DNA from: Ephemerocybe angulata
Lineage: Eukaryota > Basidiomycota > Agaricomycetes > Agaricales > Psathyrellaceae
Length of the DNA: 64,000 bases
Reading direction: 5' to 3'
Assembly: GCA_013368325.1 (NCBI GenBank)
Contig: JAACJK010000060.1
Coordinates: forward strand, 434,001-498,000
The notes beneath the pieces are model-generated. The model saw only the letters and a list, made by a program, of their open reading frames with translations, did no database searches and was not told the origin of the DNA. The translations under genes were made by a program, and so were the position numbers. Positions 20,874-33,204 of this stretch are shown here, piece by piece (position 1 is the stretch's first letter; each line of letters begins with the position of its first letter).

Positions 20874-23188
20874 TCATTGATTCCATGCACCCAGCTCCTT
20901 GTTCTCCTTCCACTTCTCGTAACACTCCAGGGTCACACTGGCCAAGAATCCAGGGGGACACTGTTCGTTCTCGATCCAATAGCCGATCATGTTCGGCAGG
21001 TCCTGGAGACCTTCCGACTCATCTCTATCTGTCTGTTCAGTCAACTGCATCTTCATCCCACCTCCACCTTTCAGCGGTTGAAAGATGAACGACGTCCCCA
21101 AATCGAAGAGCGACGTGACTCGGACCTGACCGTTGGGGAAGAACGCGAACTTGAGCCCAATGATGGCTGAGATCGCTTCTCGGAATTCCTCGCTCTTTGC
21201 CTTGAATATCTACAGACGAATCAGATTTCGCCGAGGGACGGAAATGCTCTACACACCTCCTGCAATCGTGTCAACCGCTTTTCTCGTGCCGTCACTTGCT
21301 TTTGAAGTTCTTCCCTCTCTCTATTCACCTGCTCCCAACTCGCACGAGGGACTAACTCCTCGCCGTGGCTGGCCGCACCGGTGCTTGCTCCCGAATCCTC
21401 CAGTTCCTTCAACCGCTTGATGAGTGCTTCGTTCTCTGCTTTCAGGCGGTCCATTGTGGCTTGTCGGAGATCCACCCATTCCTGGTCAGGGTTCTCCTTC
21501 ATGCACAAGACTCTGGTATTCGGGGGAACGTGCCGACCCCCGGCGATTTCGCCTGAGAGCTCGAAGAGGGTCTGCTCGAGCTTGTCGATGGTTTCGAGTT
21601 GAGCCTGGATCTCCTTCTCCTGTTCGGCGAGAGTAGTCTGTAGCACGAGTTTTTCCTTCTCGACCTTCTCCATAGCGTCGCCTGGGACTTGCGACTTGGA
21701 CGCCGCCGAGACCAACGAGAACTCGTTCTCGAGCGTCTCCAGTTCTTGCATGAGTCGTTCGTTGACGGACTTATACTCCCCAACCAATGCCTCGAGGCTC
21801 TGGACGTGCTGCAATTTTGTTTCGTCGACGGTCGGCCGTGAAGCATCGTTCTCGTATGCTTCTTCGGCTTTGTAGCTCGACTACAGGATATCAGAATGGG
21901 TGTATAGAATATAGTTTTAAGACCCACCAATAGCGCTTCCAGGTACCCCACTTCTCGCTCGGCAAGCATAGTTCTCGACTCCACCCTCTTCCTTTCCTCG
22001 GTAAGAGCCCGGACCTGGCCTTCAAGGTCTTGTATTGTTTCCTGGTTCTCCACTTCCCGCTGCTCCAGGTTCGCCACTTCCGCCTCTCGCTGCCGCAAGG
22101 TCGCAGCCGTTGCCCCGTATTCTTCGAGGACCTTTGCATGGGCCAACCTTAGCTCCGAAAGAGTTTGAGTCATCGAGGTGTCGCTTGACTTGGATGCCCA
22201 CTGCTGCCTCTCGCCCCTCGCCGCCCCTAGTTCTGCCTCCAGCCTGACTACCTTCTCCCGCATCTCACTCATCACGACCAGCTTTGTCTCGAGTCCCCGC
22301 TTCTCCTCCCTCAACACCTCGATGCTCTGATGTCGCTCCCGCAACACGTTCAGCTCTGCGCTGAGCTTCGCATTCGTGCTCTCGAGGTTACGCAAATATG
22401 AAGCCTGCTTCTGCAGCTCCTCGCGCACGATGCCCATGTTCTCCTGCTCCGACACGCTCTGAAGCAGTCGGTCATTCTGTTCGCTTAGCTCGTCGTACTC
22501 CGCTTGTAGGTTCGCCAGTATCCGGCTTCGCTCGTCCGCGATTTGTCGCGCTTGCGAATGTTCGTCTTCCAGAAGCTGCACGCGGTGTTGTAGCGTCGTG
22601 ATGAGGGCCTTTTGTGAGTTGGCTGTCTGTGTCGTTGACCGGGTCAGCGACGAGTGTGTATCGAGTAGGTCGGCATGCTCTTCTCTCAACGTCGTCAGGG
22701 ATGTACGTAGGGAGCGTAACTCAGAGTCTGATTTCCGCTGAGACAATGGTCAAATCGGCGTTCATGAGCTCGACAACAAACGTACCTTGGCCTCATCGTA
22801 TGCCTCGCGTTCACGTTCCTTCTCCTCGCGCTCCTCCTTTTCTCTATCGGCCAGGTATCTCCTGTCGCGTTCGAGACGCTCTATCTGGAGTTCCTTTTCG
22901 CGTAGCTTCGTCTCAAGCTCAGAGTTAGCCGTTTGAGCGGCTAAGAGTTGTCGTTCCAAGTTGGCATGGGATATCGTAGAGTTGAATACTTGGGTACGTT
23001 GTTGGCGTTTCGCAGTCGAAAATTGAGGGTCTAAGGAGGTATTACAGTGAGCTTAAAGCACTGGATCTCTGTCAAATGGACTCACCCCTTTCAAGTTCTG
23101 CGGCCAACGAGTCGCGTTTTGAGGCCGTTCCACGACTTGTGTCGAACCGAGGTTTGTTCAAAGGTGTTTTGAAGTTCTCGCTATTCAT
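20874..23188 (-). CDS. MAD1: Mad1 spindle assembly checkpoint protein
   Basis: Multi-exon from ATG 23188 (MNSENFKTPLNKPRFDTSRG) to TGA at 20874. Nearly the whole protein is heptad-rich coiled coil. The family-specific C-terminal part is present: VLCMKENPDQEWVDLRQATM (Mad1 carries a similar block before its Mad2-binding and RWD regions), KRLTRLQEVFKAKSEEFREA, GLKFAFFPNGQVRVTSLF, and the terminal RWD-like fold with SFIFQPLKGGGGMKMQL and FLASVTLECYEKW. Mad1 anchors Mad2 at unattached kinetochores and nuclear pores to delay anaphase. No break was seen in the joined exons. It is transcribed divergently from the TPR-CHAT gene, with starts about 190 bp apart. Confidence 0.88.
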
Positions 23189-23379
23189 AGCTTTCCTCGA
23201 CGTCCGATGCTCGTCGTCGTCGTCAACGATGAGTGGAATGCCGTGGTCACGGTCAAGAACGATGAGCAGGCCGTGAGAAGGACGACCGAATGCGGACTGA
23301 TATAATGGTCACGTGTAGGAACCATGCCAGGGCCGCAGCGGCCAGCCTGCTCACGCTTTGTTTAACGCCGTCTTCAGCG

Positions 23380-26300
23380 ATGTATATGATATCTGGTAAG
23401 GATGCAATACCTAGTTCTCCAGCTGATATCCCTTATCTTACTTCCCAGAGTTGGGTGTTAGTTACAGTATCGATTCCATTGAAGATCCAGATGCCTCAGA
23501 TAACGACACCCTGACGTTGTATATCGGCCAGGACGACGACGAGCGTAGCGTTGTCTTGAATTGTTCTCAAAATGAACCTTCATCCCAGATCAACAGGGTT
23601 TGGGAGTGTAGCAGGGCCTCTAATCCCATGTAAGGACGACATCTCTTATCAAACCCTTCCGCCGGGGATGGGCGTTACATTGACCGTTGACGACGGAACA
23701 TGCATGGATCGTGGTTTATAGGGCACTCAACAACTCAGAGCTCCATATTATAGTAACGTCTTACATGCGTGGAGAGTTTGTGAACTTCAGGCTTTCAAAA
23801 GATGAACTCTTACGCCCGGCAGAGAAGGAGGGAAACTTGAAGAGTTGGCGTACGTTCTTCCTCTCCACCATTGCAATGTGTAGGTTGCAATGATAACTGA
23901 GCTTTGCGCAGGTGTGACAAAAGATATATCTGCTCAAGGGCTAGGGAACCTCCGAGTTGAGCTTGAGCTCACCAGTCACGATGGTGATGAGCCAGAGGAT
24001 CCAAGATCACCCATTCTCCGGGAGATCGACACCCACATTGCTGTTGAACAAGCAGCCATCTTCGCCTCTGAGTCAGATCAAGGCGGTCTGGCGGAAGCAG
24101 CCATTTCAAATATCACCCAGCACTATATCAACCTCGGGAACCTACTCAACCGCCGTCATAAACAAACGAAGGACATGAACGACCTTCGCCAGGCTATCTT
24201 CTCCATGCAAACTGCACTCGAAACGCTAGAAGACTCGGACATCGACCCAGCGTCTGTAGGATTCCTCCCCAAAACTTTGAGCAAGCTCGGATCCATGGTC
24301 GAACAGGTTCATCAAACGACCCAAAACGCATCAGACCTGGACGACGTCGTTGAAACATACCAGAAAGCGGTCGAGCTCACTCCCGAAAGCGACCCGCTAC
24401 TCCCGGCCAGATTGAACGACCTCTCAAGCGCTCTGCAGCGCCGTTTCGACATTACTCGGGACACAGACGACATTGAGGGGGCCATCACAAATCTTCGTAA
24501 GGCCATCGGATGTACCCCAGACGGCAACGGGAATCTCCCAATCCTCCTCAGCAACCTCGGAAGCGCACTGCGCAGACAACACACGTGCACCAAGGAGGTT
24601 CACCTCCTCGACGAAGCAATTATCGCTCAACAACGTTCCATAGACCTCGGTTCGACCCAACACGACGAGCATCGGTACTGGTTCTCTAATCTAGGCCGGT
24701 ACTACCAGCTTCGATTCGAGCTCAACGGAGCTCCTCAAGATCTTCAACAATCAATCGTTTTCAAGAGAAAGGCAGTCGACTCCATTGCACGACCCACAGA
24801 CGATCAAGCCTCGAAGGACCTGTCGGAAGCACTGCAAGCTCTAGCTTACGCCTTCTGGCAGAGCTTCCAACAGCGCAACAACCTGGAGGATCTACAGGAA
24901 AGCATCGCCGCCCAGCAACGTTCAATCAAAACGAGCCCCACCGATAGCCCACACTTGGCTCTCCGCCGGAGGAACCTAGTGGTCTACATTAAGAGAAGGT
25001 ACCACCTTACGAAGTCCAAAGCGCACCTTCAGGAAGCTATAACAGCTCAACAGGATGAGGTATCCAACCTCGCTGACGATGATCCTACGTTGCCAGATCG
25101 TCTAAATGAACTTGGGACCTGGCTTATGCATCTCGGTGATCTAGAGCAAGCCGTATCTTCCCAGCGACGAGCCTTGAAGATAAGCCCAAAGAACCCCGAG
25201 ATCCTCTCTGCCCTGGCCCAGGCTCTGCGCCTCCAATTTAACCATACAGGTGGTGGTATGGAGATCATCGACGAGGCTATCGCCATACAGAGGGAGGCCA
25301 TAGCGCTGACAGAAACCGAAGGGCCAGATATGGGGAGCCGCATTCGACTTCTGACCCAGTGCTTGAACAGCAAACTGAGTACAGGAGCGGCCCATCTCAA
25401 AGAAACAGCCGCCGAGGCAGTGTCCACGGCTCGCCGGTCACTCCAACTCACGATTGCAAGTAACATTCCAGAACGTGCCATCGCGTTCGATGCCCTCGGA
25501 AAGTCTCTTCAGTACCGCTTTGAGGGTACCGGGGAGCGGCAAGACCTGGATGAGGCGATACAGGCACACAGTCAGGCGGTAGATCTGAGCTCGGGCGACA
25601 CCGGCGTCGACCTCCTGATATTCGAAATGAATTCCTCCATCGCCCTGCAACGTCTGTTCAAGGTGACCGGTGAGCTGAATGTAGTCGACAAAGCTGTTGT
25701 GATGGGAAGGAAGGCTGTAGCTGCGGCTGATACAATCGGCGAGGAAGCGAGAATATCCCAATCCCTAGGCGCCCTAGCAAACGCACTCCAGGCACGCTAC
25801 GAGAGGTCTGGAGAACTGTCGGATATCAATGAGGCTATAGAAGTTCACAAGAGGTGCATTAAACAAACACCACCCACCAACCGCAACTTACCCTCCTGCT
25901 TATCCAACCTATCGGGCGCTCTCCAGACTCGCGCCGAGCGTACAGGCCGACTCGAGGATATTGATGAAGCGCTCGAGTGTATCGAGCAGGCCATCGACCT
26001 CACACCAGAGTTGAACTATGCGAGCCGGTCCACGTATTACCTGGCTCGAGGTACGGCACTGCAGGCGCGGTTCCGGAACTTAGGGGAGTTGGAAGACATC
26101 GTCTCATCGGTTGCCGATTTACAGTCGTCGGTCGAGCTTCTTTCGAAAGCATCGGCAAACACTCCGTCCAATAAGCACCCGACAGGCCTCTCGGTCCGCC
26201 TTAACAACCTCGGAATATCCCTCCGACTCCACTTCCAGCACACCGGCAACCTCCCCGATATCCAGGAATCCATAAGCGCCCACCAGAAATCCGTCGAGCT

Positions 26301-28798
26301 AACCCCAGAAGAATATGCCGAGTACTCAGGACGAGTGTCGAATCTCGGTAGCGCGTTCGTTTGTCGATACGAAAGGACTCATGACCTATATGACATCCAG
26401 GAGGCAGTCACTTGGCACGAAAGGGCGGTCGAGAAAACAATTCCAGGCCATCCTCAGCTCCCTCATCGGCTTCAAAACCTAGCCACGTCGCTGAGGTTAC
26501 TTGGGGAACGATCGGGCGACATATCGGACCTTGATAGGGCGGTCCAGAAAGGCAAGCAAGCCATCGAGTTGACACCTATAGACCATCCACTCCTCCCTAC
26601 CATCCTCAGCAATCACGGGAATGCCCTTCAGCGCCGGTTCAGGCTCTCCAAGGATCCTCAAGACATCGAAGCAGCGATATCGACTCGCAGACGGGCGTTA
26701 TCCATTCTCGAAGACAATGAATCTGCAGCTCCACGACTCATTCCATGTCTGAATAACCTGGGCTCGTCGTTAATCCAGAGCTTCAAGATGGACGAGGAGG
26801 CAAACACGCACCATCTCGAAGAAGCCATCTCTTTCATGAAAATTGCCCTATCGCTGACGCCCAAGGAAGACACTGAGTCCATGCTGACGCAGCAAAATAA
26901 CATTGCCAACGCCTATCTTGCTCAATACCGCCACACCAAGGATCTGGCGGATGCACGAGAAGCCTCTCTTTACCTGTACGAGATCACTTGTTCCCCCGTC
27001 GGCATTCCAGGAACACGCTTGCGTGCGGCGCAGACCCTAGCACGGCTCTCTAAAGCGTTCAGCAAGGATGTCTGCATGAACGCGTACAAGACCTGTATCG
27101 AACTGATGACTGTCGTCGGAGGCATGGAGCAGACAATCCAGAGCCGGCACAAAATGCTTGCGTCGATATCGGATATCTCGTTGGAAGCTGCTGCCGCTGC
27201 GATTGGCTTCAGCCTTCCCCGCAAGGCGATGGAGTGGTTAGAACAGGGTAGATGTCTCGTTTGGAACCAGCTGAACAGTCTGCGTACCCCGATAGACGCG
27301 CTGAAGGTCGCCCACCCAGAGCTCGCCGAGCGTCTCGTTCGTGTGTCGAGTGAGCTAGAGAAGATGGGATCCCGGACGATAGAGATCGATAACCCCGCCG
27401 AGCTGGACGGCCAAATCCACATGCAGAACGATGCCCTGGCACAAACGTACTTGGCGGAGGAGTGGATGGAGATTTTGGCAGATGTGAGGGGAACAGATGG
27501 GTTCGAAGATTTCTTGAAGCCTCCTCCAGTTTCACAGACGTTTGACCGTATACCGATGTCCGGCATTGTCGTTGTGATAAACGTGCATCAGAGTCGCTGC
27601 GATGCCCTTGTTGTTAAAGGAGGATCTGCTGAGCCTCAGCACATTGCGCTGCCCAACTTGTCGTATCAAATGATCGAGGAGTGGAGAGCGAAGCTACATG
27701 GTGGCTTGGTTTCAGCCGGAGTGCGCTCGCGAGGGGACAATGGAGGGATCGCAAATGGTGATGCAGCGGAGGAATTGAAAAGTGATGGAACCAGGGCAGC
27801 GAGACCCCGACAGAAACGCCGCCCGATCGAGACCACGCAAAGCATCCTTGAGCAGGTGCTGAAGGACCTCTGGGTTTCCATTGTCAGTCCAATCGTCCAA
27901 ACATTATCTCTCAAGGTGAGGGCGTACCTTTCCACCACGTCCAAGGATTGAGCTGACACGACTTCCGCAGCCTTCCAAAGACGGCAAGGCCCCTCAAAGG
28001 ATATGGTGGTGCCCGACTGGTCCACTTTCCTTCCTCCCACTGCACGCAGCGGGTATCTACGGAGGCTCGGAAGGGGCCAGTATCTTGGACTATGCCGCAT
28101 CTTCATATATCCCAATGGTTTCCGTATTGGCTGAACGAGCCATTGACGCAGTGGGTGAACAATCCGCGAGTGGTGTCCTGCTCCTCAGTAAACATAACTT
28201 CCCCGGCCTTTCAGTCATTCCAGGAGCCAAGGCAGAAGCGCGAGCGATCGAACAACACCTCCAATCCAAGAAGATCCGAGCCCTCAGGCTCGGCGAAGAC
28301 GACCGACCTGCCACGGTCGAGGCTGCAATCGCCAGCATGGAGCAGTACAGCTGTGTGCACTTCGCCTGTCACGCCACACAGAATACCACACATCCGTTGA
28401 AGAGCGGATTCTACCTTCACGACGGTCGACTGGAACTATCCAGGATCATCCGAGCCAACTTGAGGAGCACGCACGTCCAAGTGGCCTTCCTCTCTGCGTG
28501 CCAGACGAGTGCGGGTGACGAGAAACTGTCCGAGGAGGCGGTCCATTTGGCTGCTGGGATGCTGGCTGCAGGGTACCGAGGGGTCGTTGGGACGATGTGG
28601 TCCATCCAGGATAAGTACGCGTCTGAAATCGCGGAAAGCTTCTATCAGGACCTTCTCGAACGTTCGGGTGGTGCTGAGATTCATGGGGAACACGCCGGGT
28701 ACTCATTGCACCATGCTATTGTTGGAATTCGTCGAAAGTTGCTGGATGTCGAAGATTCCCTGCTGGCGTGGGTACCTTATGTTCACTTTGGAGTGTAG
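23380..28798 (+). CDS. TPR-CHAT caspase-like protease
   Basis: Five exons: 23380-23395, 23449-23629, 23722-23849, 23912-27915, 27971-28798; 1718 codons plus stop. Residues ~1-140 form a beta-rich N-terminal region of unknown type. Residues ~150-1250 are degenerate tetratricopeptide-like repeats with a period near 50 residues and a recurring pattern LG-x-AL-x-x-RF-x-x-TG-x-x-x-DI-x-EAI. The C-terminus is a CHAT domain (caspase HetF associated with TPRs): WWCPTGPLSFLPLHAAGIY, VHFACHATQ with the expected catalytic His at 1577, and VAFLSACQTSAGDEKLSEE with catalytic Cys at 1620, then GVVGTMWSIQD. Both dyad residues are kept, so it should be an active cysteine peptidase. Agaricomycetes carry many such genes. 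In bacteria TPR-CHAT proteins act in defence (Csx29 of Craspase, gasdermin activation); the fungal role is inferred only. Confidence 0.9.
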
Positions 28799-29219
28799 CC
28801 TAGTTACAAAGCGATGTCGCCAGCTTTCAACCTGTGTCGCTTTTAGCCCTGTTTTCGAAGAGACATGTCATTCAAACCGTACCAAGGATCCAGTTTATTC
28901 TTCCTGTTCTTCGGGACATAACAATGTGGGACTTTCGAGCGATATCGTGAGAGCCTGTAGAAAGAGGTGGGGTAAGCGCTATGCGCAATATTAGGTGCAG
29001 TAGGTATGGTGTTCTCTGTACAAGTAGATAAGCAATAATAAGGATATAATAGCAGACGACTCGGAGAAGGGTTATCCAATCAACCTTGCTCGCTTCTATG
29101 GTCATGCTGTGCTGTTTTACGGAGGCATCTAGGGTAGTATATGTTCTACCTTTCCGAAAGTCAGTCATCAGGTTCGAACCAACTTTGACGAGCAACTCAC
29201 TTTTCTACGGAGGAATTAT
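28799..29219. other. Intergenic between convergent genes
   Basis: 3' regions of the TPR-CHAT and TypA genes; nothing else seen. Confidence 0.5.
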
Positions 29220-31513
29220 TCAAGCCTTCTTCGACTTCTTCCTCTTGTTCTCATCCAAGACCAACTTCCTCAGCCTCACAGTCTTCGGTGTAACCTCGAC
29301 CAACTCGTCATCCGCCATGTACGCCAGCGATTCCTCTAACGTCATCACGCGCGGGCTGGCCAACACGATCTTCTCGTCCGCACCCGCTGCACGGATATTC
29401 GTGAGCTGCTTCTTCACACACGGGTTGATGTACATATCCTGGCTCTTGGAACTCTCGCCAATCACCATTCCAGGGTACACCTGGATCTGGGGGTGAATGA
29501 ACATCGTCCCGCGCGCCTGGAGCGGCATCATCGCATACCCGCTCGTCTCGCCCGCAGCGCAGCTGATGAGGGCGCCGTTCCTCCCCGTGTCCATGGCACC
29601 GCGGTAGGGTTCGTATCCCTTGAAGATGTGGTTGATCGTTCCTTGTCCGTGTACGTCGTTTTTGAACTCTCCAGACATGTATCCAATGAGACCGCGCGCG
29701 GGGACGTTCATGACGATGCGCACCCAGCCCTCCTGTGCGTCGTCCGCCTCATAGCTGATCATCTCACCCTTGCGCATCGTGAGCTTCTGTACAACGCCTC
29801 CAGCATGCTCCTCCCGCACCATGACGGTGCACTCCTCTACGGGCTCCAGCTTGCCCCCGGGCACATCCGGATCGGGGATGAGAACGGCTTTCGGAGGGCC
29901 AATCCCGAGCTCGTAGCCCTCTCTCCGCAGGGTCTCGAAGAGGACGCCGAGATGCAGAACACCACGACCGCGCAGCTCGAGCGACTCGGATGTCGGGCCA
30001 GGCAACACGTTCAGCGCCACATTCGTCTCCGCCTCCTTGTAAATTCGGTCGCGGATCATTTGACTTGTGAGCTTCGTCCCTTCGCGTCCACCGAGAGGCG
30101 AGTCATTGGGGTACACGACCACGGAGATGGTCGGGGGGTCAATGGGAGTAGTGGGCAGAGGCTTGGGACCCCCTTCGCCCCATCCTTCTGGGTGCACGAG
30201 AGTCACATTTACACCTCCCGAGCCCATTTTGATGCCAGCAATGCTGACGATCTCGCCAGCGCCTGCGGCGTCCTTGTCCGTCCGCTCGAGCCCACGCCTC
30301 CCAAAGATCTTCTTGACGCGTCCTTCGCCAACCTTGTTCCCGTTGCTGTCGATAGCCCAAAGGAGGTCGTTCGAGCGCAGCACGCCGCTCTGTACGCGGC
30401 CGAGGTACAGCACACCCACGTACGGGTCGCTCTCGATTTGGACCGTGAGCATCGAGAAGGGTGCTGTTCGGTCGAGTTTTGTCGGAGCAGGGACGTGGGA
30501 GAGGATGAGGTCAAAGAGGGGAGTCATGTTCGAGCCCGCCGGGGGTTCGCCTCCGACAGGCATGGTTGCGGAAGCCCATCCCTGCTTGGCGGAGGCGTAG
30601 AGCACGGGGTAGTCGGCTTGCTCGTCAGACGCACCCAGCGTTGCGAAGAGGTCGAAGAGGTCGCTCTCAACCTGCGCAGGTCGAGCGGTGTTCCGGTCAG
30701 CCTTGTTGAGCACAACGAGAGGCCTGAATTCAACTGTTTAGTAGCACAAGTCGCTGAATTGGACGAACTCACTTCAATCCTCGCGCCAACGCCTTGCTCA
30801 GCACAAACCGCGTCTGGGTCATAGGTCCGTCCGTTGCGTCGACGATGAGGGCAACACCGTCCACCATGTTCAGCACACGTTCCACCTCTCCTCCGAAATC
30901 CGCGTGTCCAGGTGTGTCGACGATGTTGATGTTGGTGCCGTTGTAGTCGATGCTCGTGCACTTGGACAGAATGGTGATACCCCGCTCTTTCTCGAGGTCG
31001 TTCGAGTCCATTAAACGTTGAACAAAGGCCGGATTCGAGGCTTCAATGTTGTCCGAAGCGCTCCCAGACTCGGTGTTGGGCCTCAGGGTGCCAGACTGGC
31101 GGAGAAGCTGGTCAACGAGCGTCGTCTTTCCGTGATCGACTACACCATCATGAGCCCATTTTCACTACAAACAGGTATATGAGCTCACCATGGGCGATGA
31201 TAGCAATGTTGCGTATCTTCTCGGCGGGCAGAGTACCCAGGTCATGCTCCACGTTATGCACAACTTCGGGCTCCTCGTCTTCGGCCAATGCAGCTGCAGC
31301 AGCACCCCTGGACTGCGCAGACGCTGTGAAAGACCTAACGAGCTGAACGCCGAGAGCTCGAGTTCGTTGTGCCCGGAGCCCCGTTGACAGCGGCCGACAT
31401 GGAAAGAACCGTGACGGTTTTGAAAGGAAGGAGAGCTGAGGAACGGTGACACGTCGACGCGACGATGTCAAGACCTGCTTAGACAATGTCGAGAGCTTTG
31501 AGTTCGCCGACAT
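29220..31513 (-). CDS. TypA/BipA-type translational GTPase, organellar
   Basis: Three exons: 31513-31189, 31139-30773, 30723-29220; 731 codons plus stop. The first ~90 residues are Ser/Arg-rich with few acids, as in a mitochondrial presequence ([20 protein letters not shown]). GTPase motifs follow: G1 AHVDHGKTT (split by intron 1), G2 in ERGITI, G3 DTPGHADF, G4 NKAD (just after intron 2), G5 SAKQG. Then come the beta-barrel domain II, the two EF-G-like domains, and the TypA-specific C-terminal region ([51 protein letters not shown]). BipA/TypA binds ribosomes and aids large-subunit assembly; in fungi a mitochondrial role is likely. No lesions seen. Confidence 0.93.
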
Positions 31514-31969
31514 TATGGCTTGAGAACGGCGACGACGACGACGAGAACGACGAGAACGAGATGACGAGCAAGTTCAACATATTTAATTACCGCGAATTAC
31601 CGCAAATAATAACTCGTGGGAAAAGGTATAAGGCTTGATCCGGCGCCATAATTTTTAGGCGCTCGACTTCCAACCGCAAGGCGCACTGTCGCTCTTCGGT
31701 CAATCTTCGCTGCTCAGTACGCAGAATTATATAAAAAGACCTTCATTGGCTTGTACATAATAAACATCTGAAATGGTACGGTATCCGAACATACGAAAGC
31801 TGAAAAAAAGCTGGCCTACCCCACCGTCTGACCAGGACGTCAAAGTGCGAACCGAGGGTAGGTGTACCGCGATTTCACGCACTAACCCTCTGAAGTAATT
31901 CCTAGTGGAAGGCCATCCACATTATGGCGGCTTTCGAGTCGCGTAGGCACACAGAACCAGCTGAGTATC
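31514..31969. other. Intergenic; GAC-rich 5' UTR then no gene
   Basis: A (GAC)n-like run at 31530-31560 precedes the TypA ATG. The rest is non-coding. Confidence 0.45.
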
Positions 31970-32079
31970 GCCCGCCTAGCTCAATCGGATAGAGCGTCAG
32001 ACTCTTACAGGCGGGAGAACATCTCCTTCCGACATTACGTCGGAATCTGAAGGCTGCGAGTTCGACCCTCGCGGTGGGC
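31970..32079 (+). tRNA. tRNA-Lys (CUU) with a 37-nt intron
   Basis: Acceptor GCCCGCC/GGTGGGC (one G-U), anticodon stem TCAGA/TCTGA, anticodon CTT at 32004-32006, and an intron at 32008-32044 after base 37. The intron contains a hairpin (TTCCGAC/GTCGGAA). T arm GCGAG/CTCGC. Confidence 0.92.
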
Positions 32080-32477
32080 TACTACCATTTTTGTCCCTTT
32101 TTGCCACTTCTTGAGGCCCCTAGTGCAACTCTATCAATGTTTTTAGTAAAATAACATAGTATGATACAGACTACTACAGGTCCCCGAACTCAGGCCCCAG
32201 GCCTCGTTCAATTTCGACTCAGACCGGTATATATTTGGGGTTCATTCGAGTACCACAATGTTGCAGCCTCTGCTATTTTCAGCTACTATACAATACTACG
32301 AATCCTGAAGATAGGCCGTATGATGCTTGGTCACCACCCTTGCCTTGATTCGTACGCGTCGAGTTGGGGAGATAGTACGGGCGCTTAAAGGCAATTTGGA
32401 AAAGACAGTGTTGGACAGTCCCTGTGACTTGAGATGTCGCTCAGTGACATGCTCGTGTTACCAGGATATCCATTCCT
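32080..32477. other. Intergenic, no gene seen
   Basis: Non-coding between tRNA-Lys and tRNA-like element B. Confidence 0.4.
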
Positions 32478-32557
32478 TCGGGTATGGTGTAAAGGTAACA
32501 TTTCCAATGGCTTCTTCGGAAAGCAATGGAGCTCGAGGTTCGATTCCTCGTACTCGA
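32478..32557 (+). repeat. tRNA-like element B
   Basis: Ends pair as TCGGGTA/TACTCGA. The A-box-like start (GGTGTAAAGGTAACA) and a good T arm (CGAGG TTCGATT CCTCG) resemble tRNA-Glu. The middle 30 nt does not form a standard anticodon arm. Probably a decayed or derived tRNA-Glu copy. Confidence 0.55.
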
Positions 32558-33204
32558 ATCCCGAGAAAACCCACTGGCAAGCCCTCGCGCTTCATGGATA
32601 TTTTTGATGCCCTGTTACCTGATATTCAAGTTCCAACCTGGGATCGTGATGATCATGGCCAGGATGTCGCAGACCCGATATTGCAGATCTCCTACATCCA
32701 TGTAGCACCCACTGGGACATACACCACACGCTTATCAAGGAAAATCCAGAGGCAAGTCGCGATACCTCCCATGACGAAGACATACTTATACATATCATCG
32801 GGTAAGGAACTTGAAACAGTAAGTACTTCTGGGCTGCGGACAAGCTGCGAATTACCTGGCAGACGCGTCTTGGCTCGTCTTGGTCATGAAATGTCCCCGG
32901 TGGCGGTGGATAGACAGCCTGTGAAATCAGATGTTTCTAGTCTCGTGTTGTTCGGGTTATAAGTAAGTACTCTATGTTTTCGGTTGACGTTAAGGACCAG
33001 AACCGAAAGACTCTGCTCCCACTTTCTCTTCCCCCACCACGTCCCCCAAATCGTCAGCACTGTCAGTCCAGCGCTACTCGTCCCTCAGTCGCTAGCCTTT
33101 CCACCCCGGCTTGCTCGACGGGCGACGTGACTGTGTTAAATAAGAGGCAGCGGCCGAAGAAGTGCTCGACAAAGCATACCTGGACGTAGGTTCAAGGAAG
33201 GGCC
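32558..33204. other. Mostly intergenic; unsupported open frame
   Basis: A plus-strand frame runs through tRNA-like element B and on to 32962 (for example VDIFDALLPDIQ-like text after 32590). It has no homology or splice support; possibly a gene remnant, but not called. Confidence 0.25.

Noticed and set aside
29493..30824. 443-codon plus-strand open frame
   Set aside because: Antisense to the TypA/BipA gene, which has every GTPase motif. No motif in the plus-strand translation.
32327..32962. 211-codon plus-strand frame
   Set aside because: It runs straight through a tRNA-like element and shows no domain or splice support.
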